A DNA stretch of 64,000 nucleotides from Sipunculus nudus (taxonomy: Eukaryota > Annelida > Sipuncula > Golfingiida > Sipunculidae). Positions within the stretch are counted from its first letter, which is position 1. Every line of letters begins with the position of its first letter. The stretch spans positions 37,242,862 through 37,306,861 of the forward strand of contig CM049307.1 of NCBI GenBank assembly GCA_026874595.1, read 5' to 3'. Made by a program: the position numbers and the translations under genes. Below the pieces are notes generated by a model that saw nothing but the letters and a program-made list of their open reading frames with translations, had not been told where the DNA came from and searched no databases. Of the stretch, positions 1 through 11,652 are shown piece by piece.

Positions 1-80
1 GTATGATGCTTAAGAAGAACCACTGGAGATTTTTTATTGGGAGGACTGCGATAGGAGCCCATGACATAGAGCTGGATTAA
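1..80 (+). CDS. C-terminal exon of an upstream gene (partial)
   Basis: The window opens in an open frame (codons from base 3) that reads MMLKKNHWRFFIGR and ends DIELD before a TAA at 78-80. A polyadenylation signal (AATAAA, about 200-206) follows, with a T-rich stretch after it. A short open tail, a stop and a nearby polyA signal are what the last exon of a gene entering from the left would show. The peptide is too short to assign to a family. Chance is the main alternative, because only about 26 codons are visible. Confidence 0.4.
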   Translation, partial: MMLKKNHWRFFIGRTAIGAHDIELD

Positions 81-760
81 GACATAAAATGCACTGAAAT
101 GGCAAAATAAGAAAAGACTGCTTCAGAAATAAAAGGATTTACAACAAAGCTGTGATTTATTATTCATGACCTGCTTTCTGAGGTTTATTTCCATTTTTGA
201 ATAAACTTTATTGTAACAACAAGTCTTAGTTTTGCTTTACTTTATTAATACCTACATGTATGCTGTATGTTTGATTCCTCCAGCAGCTTCAAACATAAAG
301 GGAGAGGGTTACTGTTTTCACATTTTGCAATGCTGATATACTGATAGTTCCCAGAATTTTTATATGGTTGCATAATGGTTTACTCCCTGGGCAGTTAAAA
401 AAAGTTCTACTCGACGGAAGATAAACCTGTTTCATCCAGGTGTCAAATAAAAGAACTACCTGGTACCTGGACAGTATTTGCAGAGAGTAAAAGGTAAAAA
501 TTCCGGCTTAACAGGTCTTCAGTCAATGCAACCCTCATCAACAGGAAATGCGATACTCTTGAGATTAGCTATGACCAGAAGCAACACAGAGAAAAGCTCT
601 TCAGTAAGCCAAGAACTTCTGTCTTCATGGAACCTCCTAAAGTATTCAGATTAACTCTGACTGGGTGAACTTTATGAGGGCAAGAATAAAACGTTGTTTC
701 CCAGCTAGAGTATAATCGCTCAGTTTATAACTCCCTCGTGTGCCTCATCAATAATTTTGC
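81..760. other. 3' UTR and intergenic spacer
   Basis: No convincing coding potential. The first about 150 bases are probably the 3' UTR of the gene ending at 80, with AATAAA near 200. The rest is moderately AT-rich spacer with no recognised repeat. Confidence 0.35.
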
Positions 761-765
761 AGTCA

Positions 766-1074
766 GGTGACTGACACGGTGACAGGTGGTCAGATTACTA
801 CAGCGATCCTTATTCACACGAGCACACTGCCATGGGATATGCCATCCCCAGCATCCAGGACCGCCAACGAGGAAGTAGAGGGGCAGAATTGCCAACCGGG
901 GATGAGCTAAACACTCTCCGCATCCAGAGGCAGTTTTGGTCCAGTGCGGATAGCCAATTCCGTTTCCACCGCTTCTACCAAAGCATTGGGGAGAGCAATA
1001 CCTGTTATTTTGGTATTGGGGAAGGATTTATCCCAAAAGAAGCTCAACACAGGCCGGGTGTTCGGACCGTTTGA
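766..1074 (+). CDS. Possible exon of an unknown small protein
   Basis: A frame open from a possible acceptor (gtgacag, ending at 766) runs to a TGA at 1072-1074. An ATG lies at 832 in a favourable context (GCCATGG). The 80 residues after that ATG have a balanced, protein-like composition, with FRFHRFYQSIGES, then YFGIGEGFIP near the C-terminus, and no low-complexity stretch. Residues before the ATG (WSDYYSDPYSHEHTA) also look protein-like, so this may be a last exon rather than a whole gene. No family is recognised. The composition recalls small soluble structural proteins, but that is only an impression. Codon use is less AT-rich than the surroundings. Confidence 0.4.
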
Positions 1075-2060
1075 ACGCCCAAACATTCCTTAAAACGACT
1101 TACAGAGGTACTTGAGGCGCACATTTTCTCCAGACCTCAAAACGTATACTTGGAGAGGCCGCATATGTCCAGAACAGAGTCGTTTTGCATCAGGGCTTAT
1201 GAAAAAAGGGATATAGATTGGGTGAGCGTTGGACTAAAGATTGATAGCTTCTAAATCAAAGCCAACAAATGCAGCAAATTTGCAAAGCATATAACCCGTT
1301 GATTTGACATTGTAATACCTGGCTGCTCTTCAAAGACCTAAACGTAGTCCCATATAATTAAAAAGCTTACGAAGACGTCACCATGGTGCTACTTTTAGTT
1401 GATAGTATAAATGAACAAAATCTCTGGGAATTGTAATTTTGTGAAGGGAAACATACAGCTGTACCTAACTTTCTAAGAGTGAATGAATATTATAAGAGAA
1501 GTTATAAATTAAACAATGAGGAGCTATTATTTCCCCATCGACATAAACTTAGTGTAAGAGAGATATTAACCCCATTGACACTAACTTGCTATTTTCAAGC
1601 TTTATTCAAACGTATGTATATCTTATATATATATATATATTCGAACCATAATTTGATTTCTTGTGGATGCAGGAAAGTCCTCAATACAGTTTGATGGAGC
1701 ATTTTAACTGAGTATCAAATATGTTGAAGCATCGTGTTTCACGCCGTTACTGAGGTTGGTGATTGCATTACGCGTACGGCGCTCATCGGGTAACTCTGCT
1801 CAGGACTGGGACCTTCTGACATGGTTGGATGGGTTATGGGAATGGCGACATTGGTGCTTCTCATACATCCATGTATTACACTGCTCGACTTGGATTGCTG
1901 GATCATTTCCCAAGTAATCGTGTAACTTGTGTTATTTCAATGCAGTCTCGAAAAGTTCCGTTTCCCTTTCATGGCGTAACATTTTTACCGAACCTGTCAG
2001 CTTATGTGATGGTGTGGCTTCGTCCGTCGTCCGTACGTGAACCCATATACTATCTAAAAA
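1075..2060. other. Non-coding spacer
   Basis: AT-rich sequence with no supported exon. A short TA run lies at about 1624-1640. From about 1730 it enters a GC-richer stretch with CGTC-rich text (2020-2036) of the kind that recurs near 20500, probably the edge of a dispersed repeat. Confidence 0.3.
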
Positions 2061-2061
2061 A

Positions 2062-2820
2062 AGGCAGGAGCTAGCTTCACCAAATTATATGCCAAAAAAA
2101 AAAAAAAAAAATCAGTCATCTAAAAAACTGTACTGGAATTTGCTTACGTTTTTACTATCTGCATATACTTAGAGTTTATAGGGAAAAAAGCTAAAAAAAA
2201 ACTTTAAAAATCTTCTTCTTCGTAACTGTCCAGCCAAATCTCTCAATTTTTTTTCGAATGGTTTTGGTCCGGTCAATTTTGGTCGAGTTACAGGAAGCTA
2301 AACTGAGTCATTTGGTCAAAAAAAAAAAAATCAGTCATCTAAAAAACTGTACTGGAATTTGCTTACGTTTTTACTATCTGCATATACTTACAGTTTATAG
2401 GGAAAAAAAGCTAAAAAAAAACTTTAAAAATCTTCTTCTTCGTAACTGTCCAGCCAAATCTCTCAATTTTTTTTCGAATGGTTTTGGTCCGGTCAATTTT
2501 GGTCGAGTTACAGGAAGCTGAACTTAGTCATTTGGTCAAAAAAAGGTTACTAATATTACAATATCAGGAACAGCTGGAGCTATCATCACCAAATTTTATG
2601 CAAATGTTGGTCACATAACTCTTATATGAAATTGTGGATTTGATGGCGCCACCTGCATCTATCTTTTTATACAGGGTTCATTGGTCATCAATGCATTAAC
2701 CTATAATTTCTCATGAATAGCAGGAGCTAGCATCTCCAACTTTTATGCAATAAACCGTCACATATCAAATGTTTGGGGATTGAGCTTTATGTGGCGCCAC
2801 TGGCATCGACTTGCATTTTA
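2062..2820 (+). repeat. Dispersed repeat cluster with a 219-bp tandem duplication
   Basis: Two nearly identical blocks (about 2112-2316 and 2331-2536) repeat with a period of 219 bp; each runs from a poly-A tract to a GTCGAGTTACAGG segment. Around them are diverged copies of another unit with the pattern 'caggagctagcatcaccaa', a Phe/Tyr-like T-rich tract, then TGGCGCCACC (about 2568-2663 and 2714-2810). The same unit recurs at 3260-3350. This looks like old non-autonomous repeat DNA, and no protein is encoded. Confidence 0.7.
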
Positions 2821-2823
2821 CTC

Positions 2824-2840
2824 GGGGGGGGGGGGGGGGT
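2824..2840 (+). repeat. Poly-G tract
   Basis: An uninterrupted run of about 15 G follows CTC. Similar G runs occur at about 9094-9113, 25040-25052, 39151-39167 and 58790-58809, and C runs near 37318, 55650 and 57980. Their lengths are prone to assembly error. Confidence 0.8.
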
Positions 2841-3229
2841 TGAAAACCTTTGAAAATCTCTTCCAAAATCATTCAGCCAAATTGTTCAATATTTCATAGA
2901 AATAATCCCAGTTTGTTCAAATGATTTGTTGAATTTTGGTAGACTGGCCCAGTCCATGAAATAGTTCTGACTTAATTGTTGCTTCTGACAGAGAAATCAA
3001 ACGTTCTTGCGTTGTGTCGCATACCGCCATCTTGCGGCAACTCATATAACTAATTTACCACTAGCTGACCCTCTGATTGATAAGAGCTGGCACTGAGTTA
3101 AGTCTATCGGTACATGGAATCACGTTTTATTGTAAGCATTTTATAAGTAAACGTAAACACTAAAGCCCTGGCAGGGCTAGAATTTTGGCCGAGTAAAAGG
3201 AATTTGAACTCAGTCATATGGTCATGTAA

Positions 3230-3360
3230 GCACATACTAACATATCAATCTCAGAAACAACAGGAGTTAGCATCACCAAGGTTTTTGCAATTGTAAGTCA
3301 CATGACTCATATTTGAAATTGAGGTTTTTGTGGCGCCACCTACATCGACCAGTATTTTAT
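3230..3360 (+). repeat. Dispersed repeat copy with TGGCGCCACC
   Basis: Diverged copy of the unit seen at 2568-2663 and 2714-2810. 'acaggagttagcatcaccaa' is followed by a sentence-like T-rich tract and TGGCGCCACCTACATCGACC. The palindromic TGGCGCCA core is the best-conserved part across copies. Confidence 0.6.
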
Positions 3361-3676
3361 GGGCAAAAACCTCGTTATATTAGACTCCCTCAGGTTAAAA
3401 ATGTGCTATGATGAAACTGTCAAGCTTAACGGTTTAATTTTACACAAGAGTTATCCTAGGGTAGGGGTTTTTCAATTGTAAAAATAAAGATTGGGTTCAT
3501 TGATTTTTTTATAGAGTCCTCAAAACCTGAATTTGGTTTTGTGGCCATTAGTAAGCCTATTTCAAACTGAGAGCTGCAAAAGTCTTCTTCTGCAAAACTA
3601 ATTCTTAGGTGGGGTTTGTTCAAGTTTACTTAAATGATTGTTGGCAGAATTATTGGACCTTTAACAATGAAAGGAC

Positions 3677-3958
3677 TGTGAGATACTTCGGTAAACGAAG
3701 ATAGTAGATTTATTATGTTAACAAAATGGGCTCTTTGGGTATATAAGCAGAGCTGTACAGGCAACAGAAAATATATGGTTCCATTTCCAGCTTATGTGTA
3801 AGAAAAATCCATGAATAAACATATATGTATTCTGATTTTATTTTTCAATAGGCATCGGTTATTATTCCAAGCATTTTGATAAAACAATCTTATGAATTTG
3901 GCCGCTCAAAAAATGCATAGTAGCCAAAGCCTTTCAGTTTGTGTAAACAGATTTAACA
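3677..3958 (+). mobile_element. Candidate solo LTR with 6-bp target duplication
   Basis: The 282-bp segment begins TGTGAG and ends TTAACA (TG...CA ends, TGT/ACA inverted). It is flanked on both sides by AAGGAC (3671-3676 and 3959-3964). Inside is a TATA box (TATATAAGCAGAGC, about 3739) followed about 75 bp later by AATAAA (about 3814), in the order expected for U3-R-U5. No internal retroelement sequence adjoins it, so it would be a solo LTR. Less certain than the LTR at 21145 because no uninterrupted copy of the flanking site is visible and the duplication could be a chance match. Confidence 0.45.
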
Positions 3959-4139
3959 AAGGACAAGATTGTGTCTGTATCTAAAAATAGCTTGGCTGAC
4001 TGCTAAATATTTCAGATTTGGCAACAGGCCAAGAGTTTAGACAGTATAGCCAAGTGCAGGTCAAATGTTCACTCAGTGCAGTAGCTGCAGCTGGCAAATT
4101 GTTCCGATTCACTCGGGGCAACTGCCTGCCTCAGCTGGG

Positions 4140-4545
4140 CTTGGTCAGCCCAGTTCACCTGAATCAAGAGAATTTTGATATATTGGCCTAAAATTTTGAC
4201 ATATCCAAGCATCTTTGATGGCTTTCTCGTACACAAGACTAGTGTCGCCACCTACAATAATTTTTGCATAGTGTATGTCCCTGCTTATTTTTCAGGAGGG
4301 ATTTGATAAATAATCATGAAATTGGGCATATTTATACATCTCGGATAGCTGTTTCATATACAAGACTTGTGGCGCAACCTACTATTGTTTTTGGTTTTTA
4401 CGTCTGTGCACATAGCTCAAAAGTGGTGTAAAGCATCTGCCTGAAATTGTATATGTCCATACATCTTTGATGGCTTTCTCGTACATAAGACTAGTGGTGC
4501 CACCTACAATCATTTTGTGTTGTGTACATCCATGCCAGTATTTCA
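4140..4545. repeat. Three diverged copies of a ~130-bp dispersed repeat
   Basis: The phrase 'catctttgatggctttctcg' followed by 'tacacaagactagtg' and a CGCCACCTAC or GCCACCTAC core occurs at about 4208-4255 and 4457-4510, with a weaker copy at 4338-4385. Each copy leads into 'ttttg..tagtgtatgtcc'. This is tandem or clustered old repeat DNA without coding capacity. Confidence 0.6.
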
Positions 4546-4559
4546 GAAGTGTTATTTTT

Positions 4560-5441
4560 GTGTATTTTGTGCTTGTGCTTCAGTTAAAAATGTTTAGTAA
4601 TGGCATTGTACATATGCATGTCACACATATTCTTGAAAATTAATCAAATACATTTTTAAATAATGGTCAAGCATGTTATCATGCAGGCATTTTACCTTAG
4701 GTATATCCCATTGCACAGGTTTGCATAAGTCCTGTCGGCCTTGTTTTTCAAACACTTGCTATATAGTTGGTTTCACAATATTATTTTTCTTGATCTTTTT
4801 TCTTTTGTTTGTCGCCCGTTGGCTCTTCTCCTAAACATATTTGTAATCTAGTAGCAGTAGATACCTTTCTTGGCTTCTTATTAATAAACTAAAATGCTTT
4901 CATGGTGTTCAATTTTGGTGAAATTCTATCTAAATATCAATAAAGTATTGAGGAGTAACAAATATAGTGGGCAAGCATGGGATTTTTCAGTCTTCATGTT
5001 GAAATATCTGTGTTCACATAAACTCGTTTCAGTCAAAATGGCAAAATTGTCAGAGAAATCAGGCCGAGTTCAACTCGAGCCTAATAGAAAAAAATATGCA
5101 CTCATTATAAAGATTTATGTGAATGTGTGAACTACAAACAGAATATTACAAAACAATAGCACAATATATACCAAGTTTTCCTCAGTGTCTATTAATGTAA
5201 TAAACCATTATAGTAAAAGCATGTGCGATATTAACTAACTTTAAAATGTACATGATAATCTGAAATTTTCATTTAAATTGCTTTAAAAGGATATTTATCG
5301 GAATCGGACTCGAACTCGGGTTCTAAATGCTCAAGGTCGAGCCTAAAGGACTTGGACTTGGCTTTTAGTGGCCTCGACTCGGACTTGTAGCCTGACTCGG
5401 ATAGTGTGGACTCCATCTTCATTACAGTCCCTTCTAGTGAA

Positions 5442-5499
<58 letters not shown>

Positions 5500-6100
5500 T
5501 ATCTGCTTTTTAGCCGCCCTCAAAGATTTGAATAAAGCTGCCTGTACACGTGTGCTTAACCAAAAGAAACCGGGAATAAGTGATATAAGATCGAAAATTT
5601 ACTAGAAGGATATTCTTAATTCTGAAACTCAAGGAAACCATGAAAATGTTTATGTGTCGAGTAAAAAAAATCTCCTTAATTGACCAGTCCATGAGATTTA
5701 TCAGCAACGTACTTTGCGAAATGGTCAACATCAGATCAAGCTCACTCTTGTTGTCAAGTTCATAATCTCATATTTAAAAGGTCCCCATGTCAAGACAATC
5801 CATCCGACCATTCCTGATTAATCAAATGTTTTATATAATTAAGTTTCCCAGATATGGACCGATGGAAATTGAAAAAAAAACTTAATTAAAGGGGCGCAAT
5901 CATCTATAGAGCATGTGGAATCAACACGAAAAATAGCGTGCTCTCTTTGAAATAAATTGGTACCTGCCAAAATACTGCCCTGAAACCATATATATATGTG
6001 GACCAGGCGCGATCACAGGCTTCAATTTAACACAGCGAGTGGGACTATGTGTATGGTCTGGGCTAAACACCAGCCCCAAAACCTGTCAATCAGATGTCCT
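4560..6100. other. Non-coding AT-rich region
   Basis: No supported exon. It contains an oscillating GACTCGGACTCGA-type sequence (about 5295-5405), a long (TA)n array (about 5444-5497) and AT-rich spacer. Confidence 0.35.
5444..5497. repeat. (TA)n microsatellite
   Basis: About 27 uninterrupted TA dinucleotides. Allele length is likely to be polymorphic. Confidence 0.95.
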
Positions 6101-6304
6101 GACTGACTTGGCCAATAAAAATGTAATACATGTTTTCGCTGGCTGACATCGCGACTAACGGTTTCTCTGGCATCGGATACATGGGCTTTACTCTTTTCGT
6201 GTCGATTCGGCTGAGGCCCCTAGCTGGACCTATCGTACAGATCTGTTGCGACAGGTTCTACAATGAATTTTTAACATTTGGCCCATTGACCGCGCGTAAT
6301 GTCC

Positions 6305-6390
6305 ATCCAGCAGCGGTATATAAGAGGACATGAAGGTCGATGCATATGTATGGACTAGTTTGTGATCTGTCGCGCATGCGCAAAATCGGA
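6305..6390 (+). promoter_or_regulatory. TATA-like box plus NRF-1-type palindrome
   Basis: TATATAAGAGG (about 6317) lies some 55 bp upstream of GTCGCGCATGCGCAAAA (about 6368-6384), which contains the GCGCATGCGC core bound by NRF-1 in animals. The region is locally GC-richer than its surroundings. It could be a core promoter for a + transcript, perhaps an untranslated first exon of the transporter starting at 11062, but no transcript evidence is available. It could also be part of an old repeat. Confidence 0.2.
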
Positions 6391-9300
6391 CCTCCGGTCA
6401 TGCGACCTTGTTATGGTAAATAGAGACACGTGGACTGTGTTTACTTACAACGCTGGACCATAACGCGAGTGAGTTCTGTGTCAGCCGATGATTTCAAGGG
6501 CCTGTTGTGCTGGGATGGTTTTGCTGGGAAACTTTTATATAAAGCCTAACTGAACTCATAGTGTGAAAGAATAATCATAATATCGTTTCTTATTATGTCC
6601 CTTTAAGGTCATGGTCACTCCAGCATACGAAATTATGATCTCTATTATAGTAGCTAGGGTTTGTTTTCCAACCAATGTCTATGCTTTTATGCAAACCTCC
6701 ATCAAAATTTGCCAGTTTTCGATACGAAAAGCTGAAGAATGTTAAAATAAAACGATTTTTTTATGTTATATTGGCGACAGAAAAAAATAAATGTAGGTCT
6801 TAAACACAGAATCGAGGGGACACCTGTAAGAGGCGAATATTTTTGTTATTAGGAAATTTTCCCAGCCATGGCTGAGAAAAGCTGCCAAATATTGATAGAA
6901 CTATAAAAATATAGTTCCATGGTTGATATACAAACTGATATAAATGTGAGCATGAGTTTCTGGAAATTTGCACAACCCTTTCTTAGAAAAGAAAAGAGAT
7001 GCCCAAGCATCTAGAAAAGTGGTTTCTTAGTGGTCACCCTAAAACGATCGGGCATCAGTTACGTGTGACGTAATAGTGAAAACCTATATTAAACTTAACA
7101 CAACACAAAAAAAAAAAAAAAAAAACAAACGGACACTTTTCTACAACGGCTGAAAACATGGTATCCGCATAACTCCGGATATAATTGCACTTACACTTTT
7201 GTCTACATTTCTTTTTGCATATATGTGATTTACATATACATTAATTTACCTGCAAATAGTTCGTAGGCAGATGACTATGATATATGCAATTATGCATGCA
7301 TTTAGCAATAAGTTAACTAAATATGTAAGAACCAGTAGTTAACGACTTCGACACTGAAGAGGTATCGAACTTGAACAAGTTTAACACAACAAAGATTTAC
7401 TGCATACACGACATATATTGAATTTCCCATAATAACATTTTGGCCTTGGCCTATATATTGAAGCTCAACAGTACAATTGGAAAATTAACCCCAGCCTTAA
7501 CTCTTATGACCAAGCGGTTTTATTTGATTTAGGAGCTACATATAGGATATCCTTGATTAAAATGCAGGTTTATCAAAATAACACTCAAATGTTGCATTTA
7601 ATACCCCGAAACCATCTGTTGATGAAGTTGTCGTGATGAGGGGGCAGGAAGTACAAGGTAGGACCGAACTACACGGCCTGTCATCGATCTCAGGAACACA
7701 TGTTCCAATATATGCAGCGGGGGAGGCTCGGGTATCGATCTCCATCAATCTCAACACAGGCATGGTTACCGGAGGCTGAGGACAAACGCATACATACAAA
7801 ACGTAAGTACATTAGTAGATACATACATGTTCATGTCTTCCATATCATATACTTTGTAGTAAGACTAGTGTGTAGTGAAATGTAAGATAACAGTTGTTCG
7901 GCGAGTACATAGCAATTGATATGAACATATTGAATATGTAACTGTTTATAAGTTTCTGGGATACGAACATGTTATCTTTTTATTATTTGCAGATCTGTAA
8001 ATGATATTACTCCTTCATTTTATTGTTAATGAAGCGCTGTAGTCCCTAATTTATTTTGTATACGTTTGATCGTGAAGCCCATGCGATATAATTCTGCCAA
8101 TATGTGTTGTGTAATGGCAATATATAAAGATAATATATCAGGGAAGAATTGTATATATTGTTATCATATTTGAAAGTACCTTCATGGATAGCTACATGAT
8201 GTATTTTTAAAATAATATATATTGTTCCTATAGTAAGTTGTCTTTATTTGATCATGGTCTTTATTTGATTAATTATAAATATGGAAAATAGGCAAGTTAT
8301 TTTCGTTCCATGTTTAGATGATACGTTGAGAATGTAGAGATCAGTCTTGGTCCAGGCTCTTCTGCATCCGTTGTTTGATCTGTTTTGAGCTATTTATAGG
8401 CGCCAGTACGTATTTGCTTTCCGTCAGATTAAGACGAGTAAGCAAGTTAATTTCATAGCAACAACAGCCGTCAGCAGACCAAAGACTGGCAGCTAGGGCT
8501 TAGTTTTCCGTAAAACTCCTCATATATTCATTCGGTGTTTGAAAGGCAGCGTATTCTACCGGGTGATAGGTTGAGAATGATGTCTCAGCATGCACGTATG
8601 GAGATATGGTAATAAGGGGGAATTTACACCTGGAGCAAGGAACGTTTAGATAAAGTTAATCACTGCTTCAGTGCAGAAAAGCCGAATGATGTTTTGTCTT
8701 GGTTTGTGGCGTTTGTAATGTTAGCCTGTCCCTGAAGTTCAGCTCCAGGTTATGGACAGCAAGTCAGGATTGGTTTTGAGTAAACTTGTGCGATGGATAA
8801 ATCGACAACTGAGGATATGTTGTTTTCCCATAGACTGAGACTCCTGCGAATATAAACAATCTTAGGATTCTTCACAAGGAGAAAACGGTCACCTTTACCG
8901 TAAATTAGAAGAGAGAGAGACTGTTTACAAGGAATGACAGGAATTAGGAAAATGAGAGGTCAACTCAGGAGGATTAATGACCAAACCTAAAATAGGTACC
9001 CATGCCCAGAAAAAGGGGGATCCAGACCGCACATATTAGTCTTAGACCCTTAATAAAAGGTTGCGGCGACTGAGACAGGTATAAAAAAAAAAAGGGGGGG
9101 GGGGGGGGGGGGGTCCGCTCCTGGTTTACAGAAAAACAATACATTTTGTGCTAAATGCTATTTGTTTGACTCCTGTTCTTCTCCTGTGTCGAGTGTAAAA
9201 CACAGATATGTTCCAGGGATAACGTCTTGCTTCTTTGGATAGAAGATTTTAGGCCCGCTTGCTTATTGTCCTGTTATCGCGTGACTGCATCGGATTCAGG

Positions 9301-11061
9301 GACGATAAGAATAAAACTGTTTCGTGTCGTGTCAAAATAAAAATGTGTCGTGCTTGGAAGATTTCCAGTGTAAATTAAGAAGGAGCTGTTCTGGAACGGA
9401 CATACACCTGTGGGAATATCAGGGACTCCGTTCATTTATTCGACCTTGTGGACAACAAGAGTTAATGGCGCATTTCCTATGGAATGTATGGCTGTCATAC
9501 AACTAATTCATAGAATTGGAAAGACCAAGAGCTAAAGGTTAGTATCGTTTTATATTCTTTAATACATTTTTGTTCAAACTCAGTCTCGTTGATTTCTGTG
9601 TGTTTGCATGAGTAGATAATGTCTGAGTGCATCTCAGAAAGTTAAAAACAAATAGAGGATCACGCAAAAAAGGCTGTAACGTGTTATATAATATAATATT
9701 ACATAACATGATTATAATGTGATACAATGTGCATACATATATATGTTTTTGAGCATCCGACAAGGACAAAGAGTGAAACTTGTACATTTAAGTACATTTT
9801 TTCTTCATAATATTACAAAATATAGCAATATAGAGGTAGTTAAGATGCATATTATGATTCATGGATTGGTGCTTTGTGTACGGTTAGTGACTGTTATAAG
9901 CACTGGTAAAACCACGAGGTGCATGGAAGAAACTTATGTAGAAGCTTCAGATATTTCAGTTATATGGCACCTTCCCTGCATGTACGGCCTGCGTTAGTCA
10001 TCGAGTATATATGCGTGGTGTATATAATATATGTATGGAGTGAATGAATCACTGCAGTTTCCAAGTATTGATTCTTATCCAACTGGTACGCTGGATGCTG
10101 GACAGTGAGCACGCACTTGTAGCAAGCACCTGCATCAATACGGCCCAGATAGTGTGACAAAGAAAAAGGTACCACGACAGACGCCCGTGTTTAACTCGCC
10201 CTGTATATATCTACATTAAAATTATTGGATAAGTACACCGAACAGAGACTTGGCGTTATGGCAGCTGGCAAGGATGTTGAAGTTTATGTTTTGTCAGCAA
10301 TAAAGAAACATCGATTGTTTATTGGTAGCCTGCGTCGGAGTGGCAACCGAGTATGAAGCATCAGCCCGTTAGATCTACAGATCGCCATGAGTTGATTATA
10401 TATACAATATATAGGTGATGAATGAGACCGGTGACTGATTGTGCCTGTACAATCTCAACTTAGGACCAGCATGGACCTTCAGTTCACTCAGTTATAATAC
10501 CCGAAATATACAAAGTATATCAGTGCTGGGCAACATATTCCCAAGAATCTATTGCGAGGTGTAGCTTGGACATTATTATGAACATTAACATGTGTAATGG
10601 TGTGGACGTATATCTGTCTCAAACATATAACCCTACTTTTATCTCAAGGTAAACTTTAAGGTCAAGAATATATCTATTAAATGTATGATATTAGTACTTT
10701 GAACTCAGATTGAAAGTTTTGATTTCTTTGAATTCTTTGAATATCTAATAATTCCGTGCAACTTTAAGTAGATAAACAAACATAATTTTAACACCATCTT
10801 CGATGACAAAATTGAATTTATTTATGTTGTCCAAACAGAATTTTCAAGAAAAAAAATTCTCATATCTACGAATTCTATTAGTAATCTAATTAAAATAATT
10901 TATTTATTTGTTTCATCGGCTCTCTGACTTGAAATCCCGGTGTTGTATTCATATCAAAACAACAAGTCACTGTGATACTTTTTTTCATCACGTCACATTT
11001 TCAAATCGTCAGGTTGCAGAGATAAATACTCGTCACATCTGACTAAGGACACGTGTAAAAA
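6391..11061. other. Non-coding region upstream of the transporter
   Basis: AT-rich DNA with no exon I can support. It contains poly-A near 7110-7128, an A10G19 tract near 9082-9113 and short TA runs. An untranslated first exon and promoter for the transporter should lie here or close to 11062, but I cannot place them. Confidence 0.3.
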
Positions 11062-11270
11062 ATGAGTGGATTAATAAAAACGAAAGGCCAGCTCTACACG
11101 GAGGAGCGAACGTGAGTCAGTACCACTATGTATTAAATATGAGAAATTATTTGTAAGATATATATTATACAAGTATGAATGCATGTGTATCATATGATGT
11201 ATTATATATAAACCTGTATCTAAAACAAGTTTAAATCTTGCCTCAAAAGCCAACGTAAATGTTTAAATTG

Positions 11271-11329
<59 letters not shown>

Positions 11330-11412
11330 ATTCTAACAACATTCACCTGATGATCGGGTCGCATCCCGTGAAACAGTCTGTAGTGAATTTACAGTGTTGT
11401 TTTTCTTCAGCG

Positions 11413-11475
<63 letters not shown>

Positions 11476-11606
11476 GCAGCATGTTCCACGAAACAGTGTA
11501 GTAGGAAAATGTATGACAAAAGTTGATTCCTCAATTCTTGTATAATTTTAAAGCTCTGGTCCTATACCAAATAACACTCTAGCAGTTGCTTATTGCAGAA
11601 AAAAGG

Positions 11607-11652
<46 letters not shown>

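Noticed and set aside
11343-11534. ORFs made of TA arrays (Ile-Tyr repeats), here and at other microsatellites
   Set aside because: (TA)n lacks stops in some frames and yields YIYIYI peptides on both strands; these are not genes.
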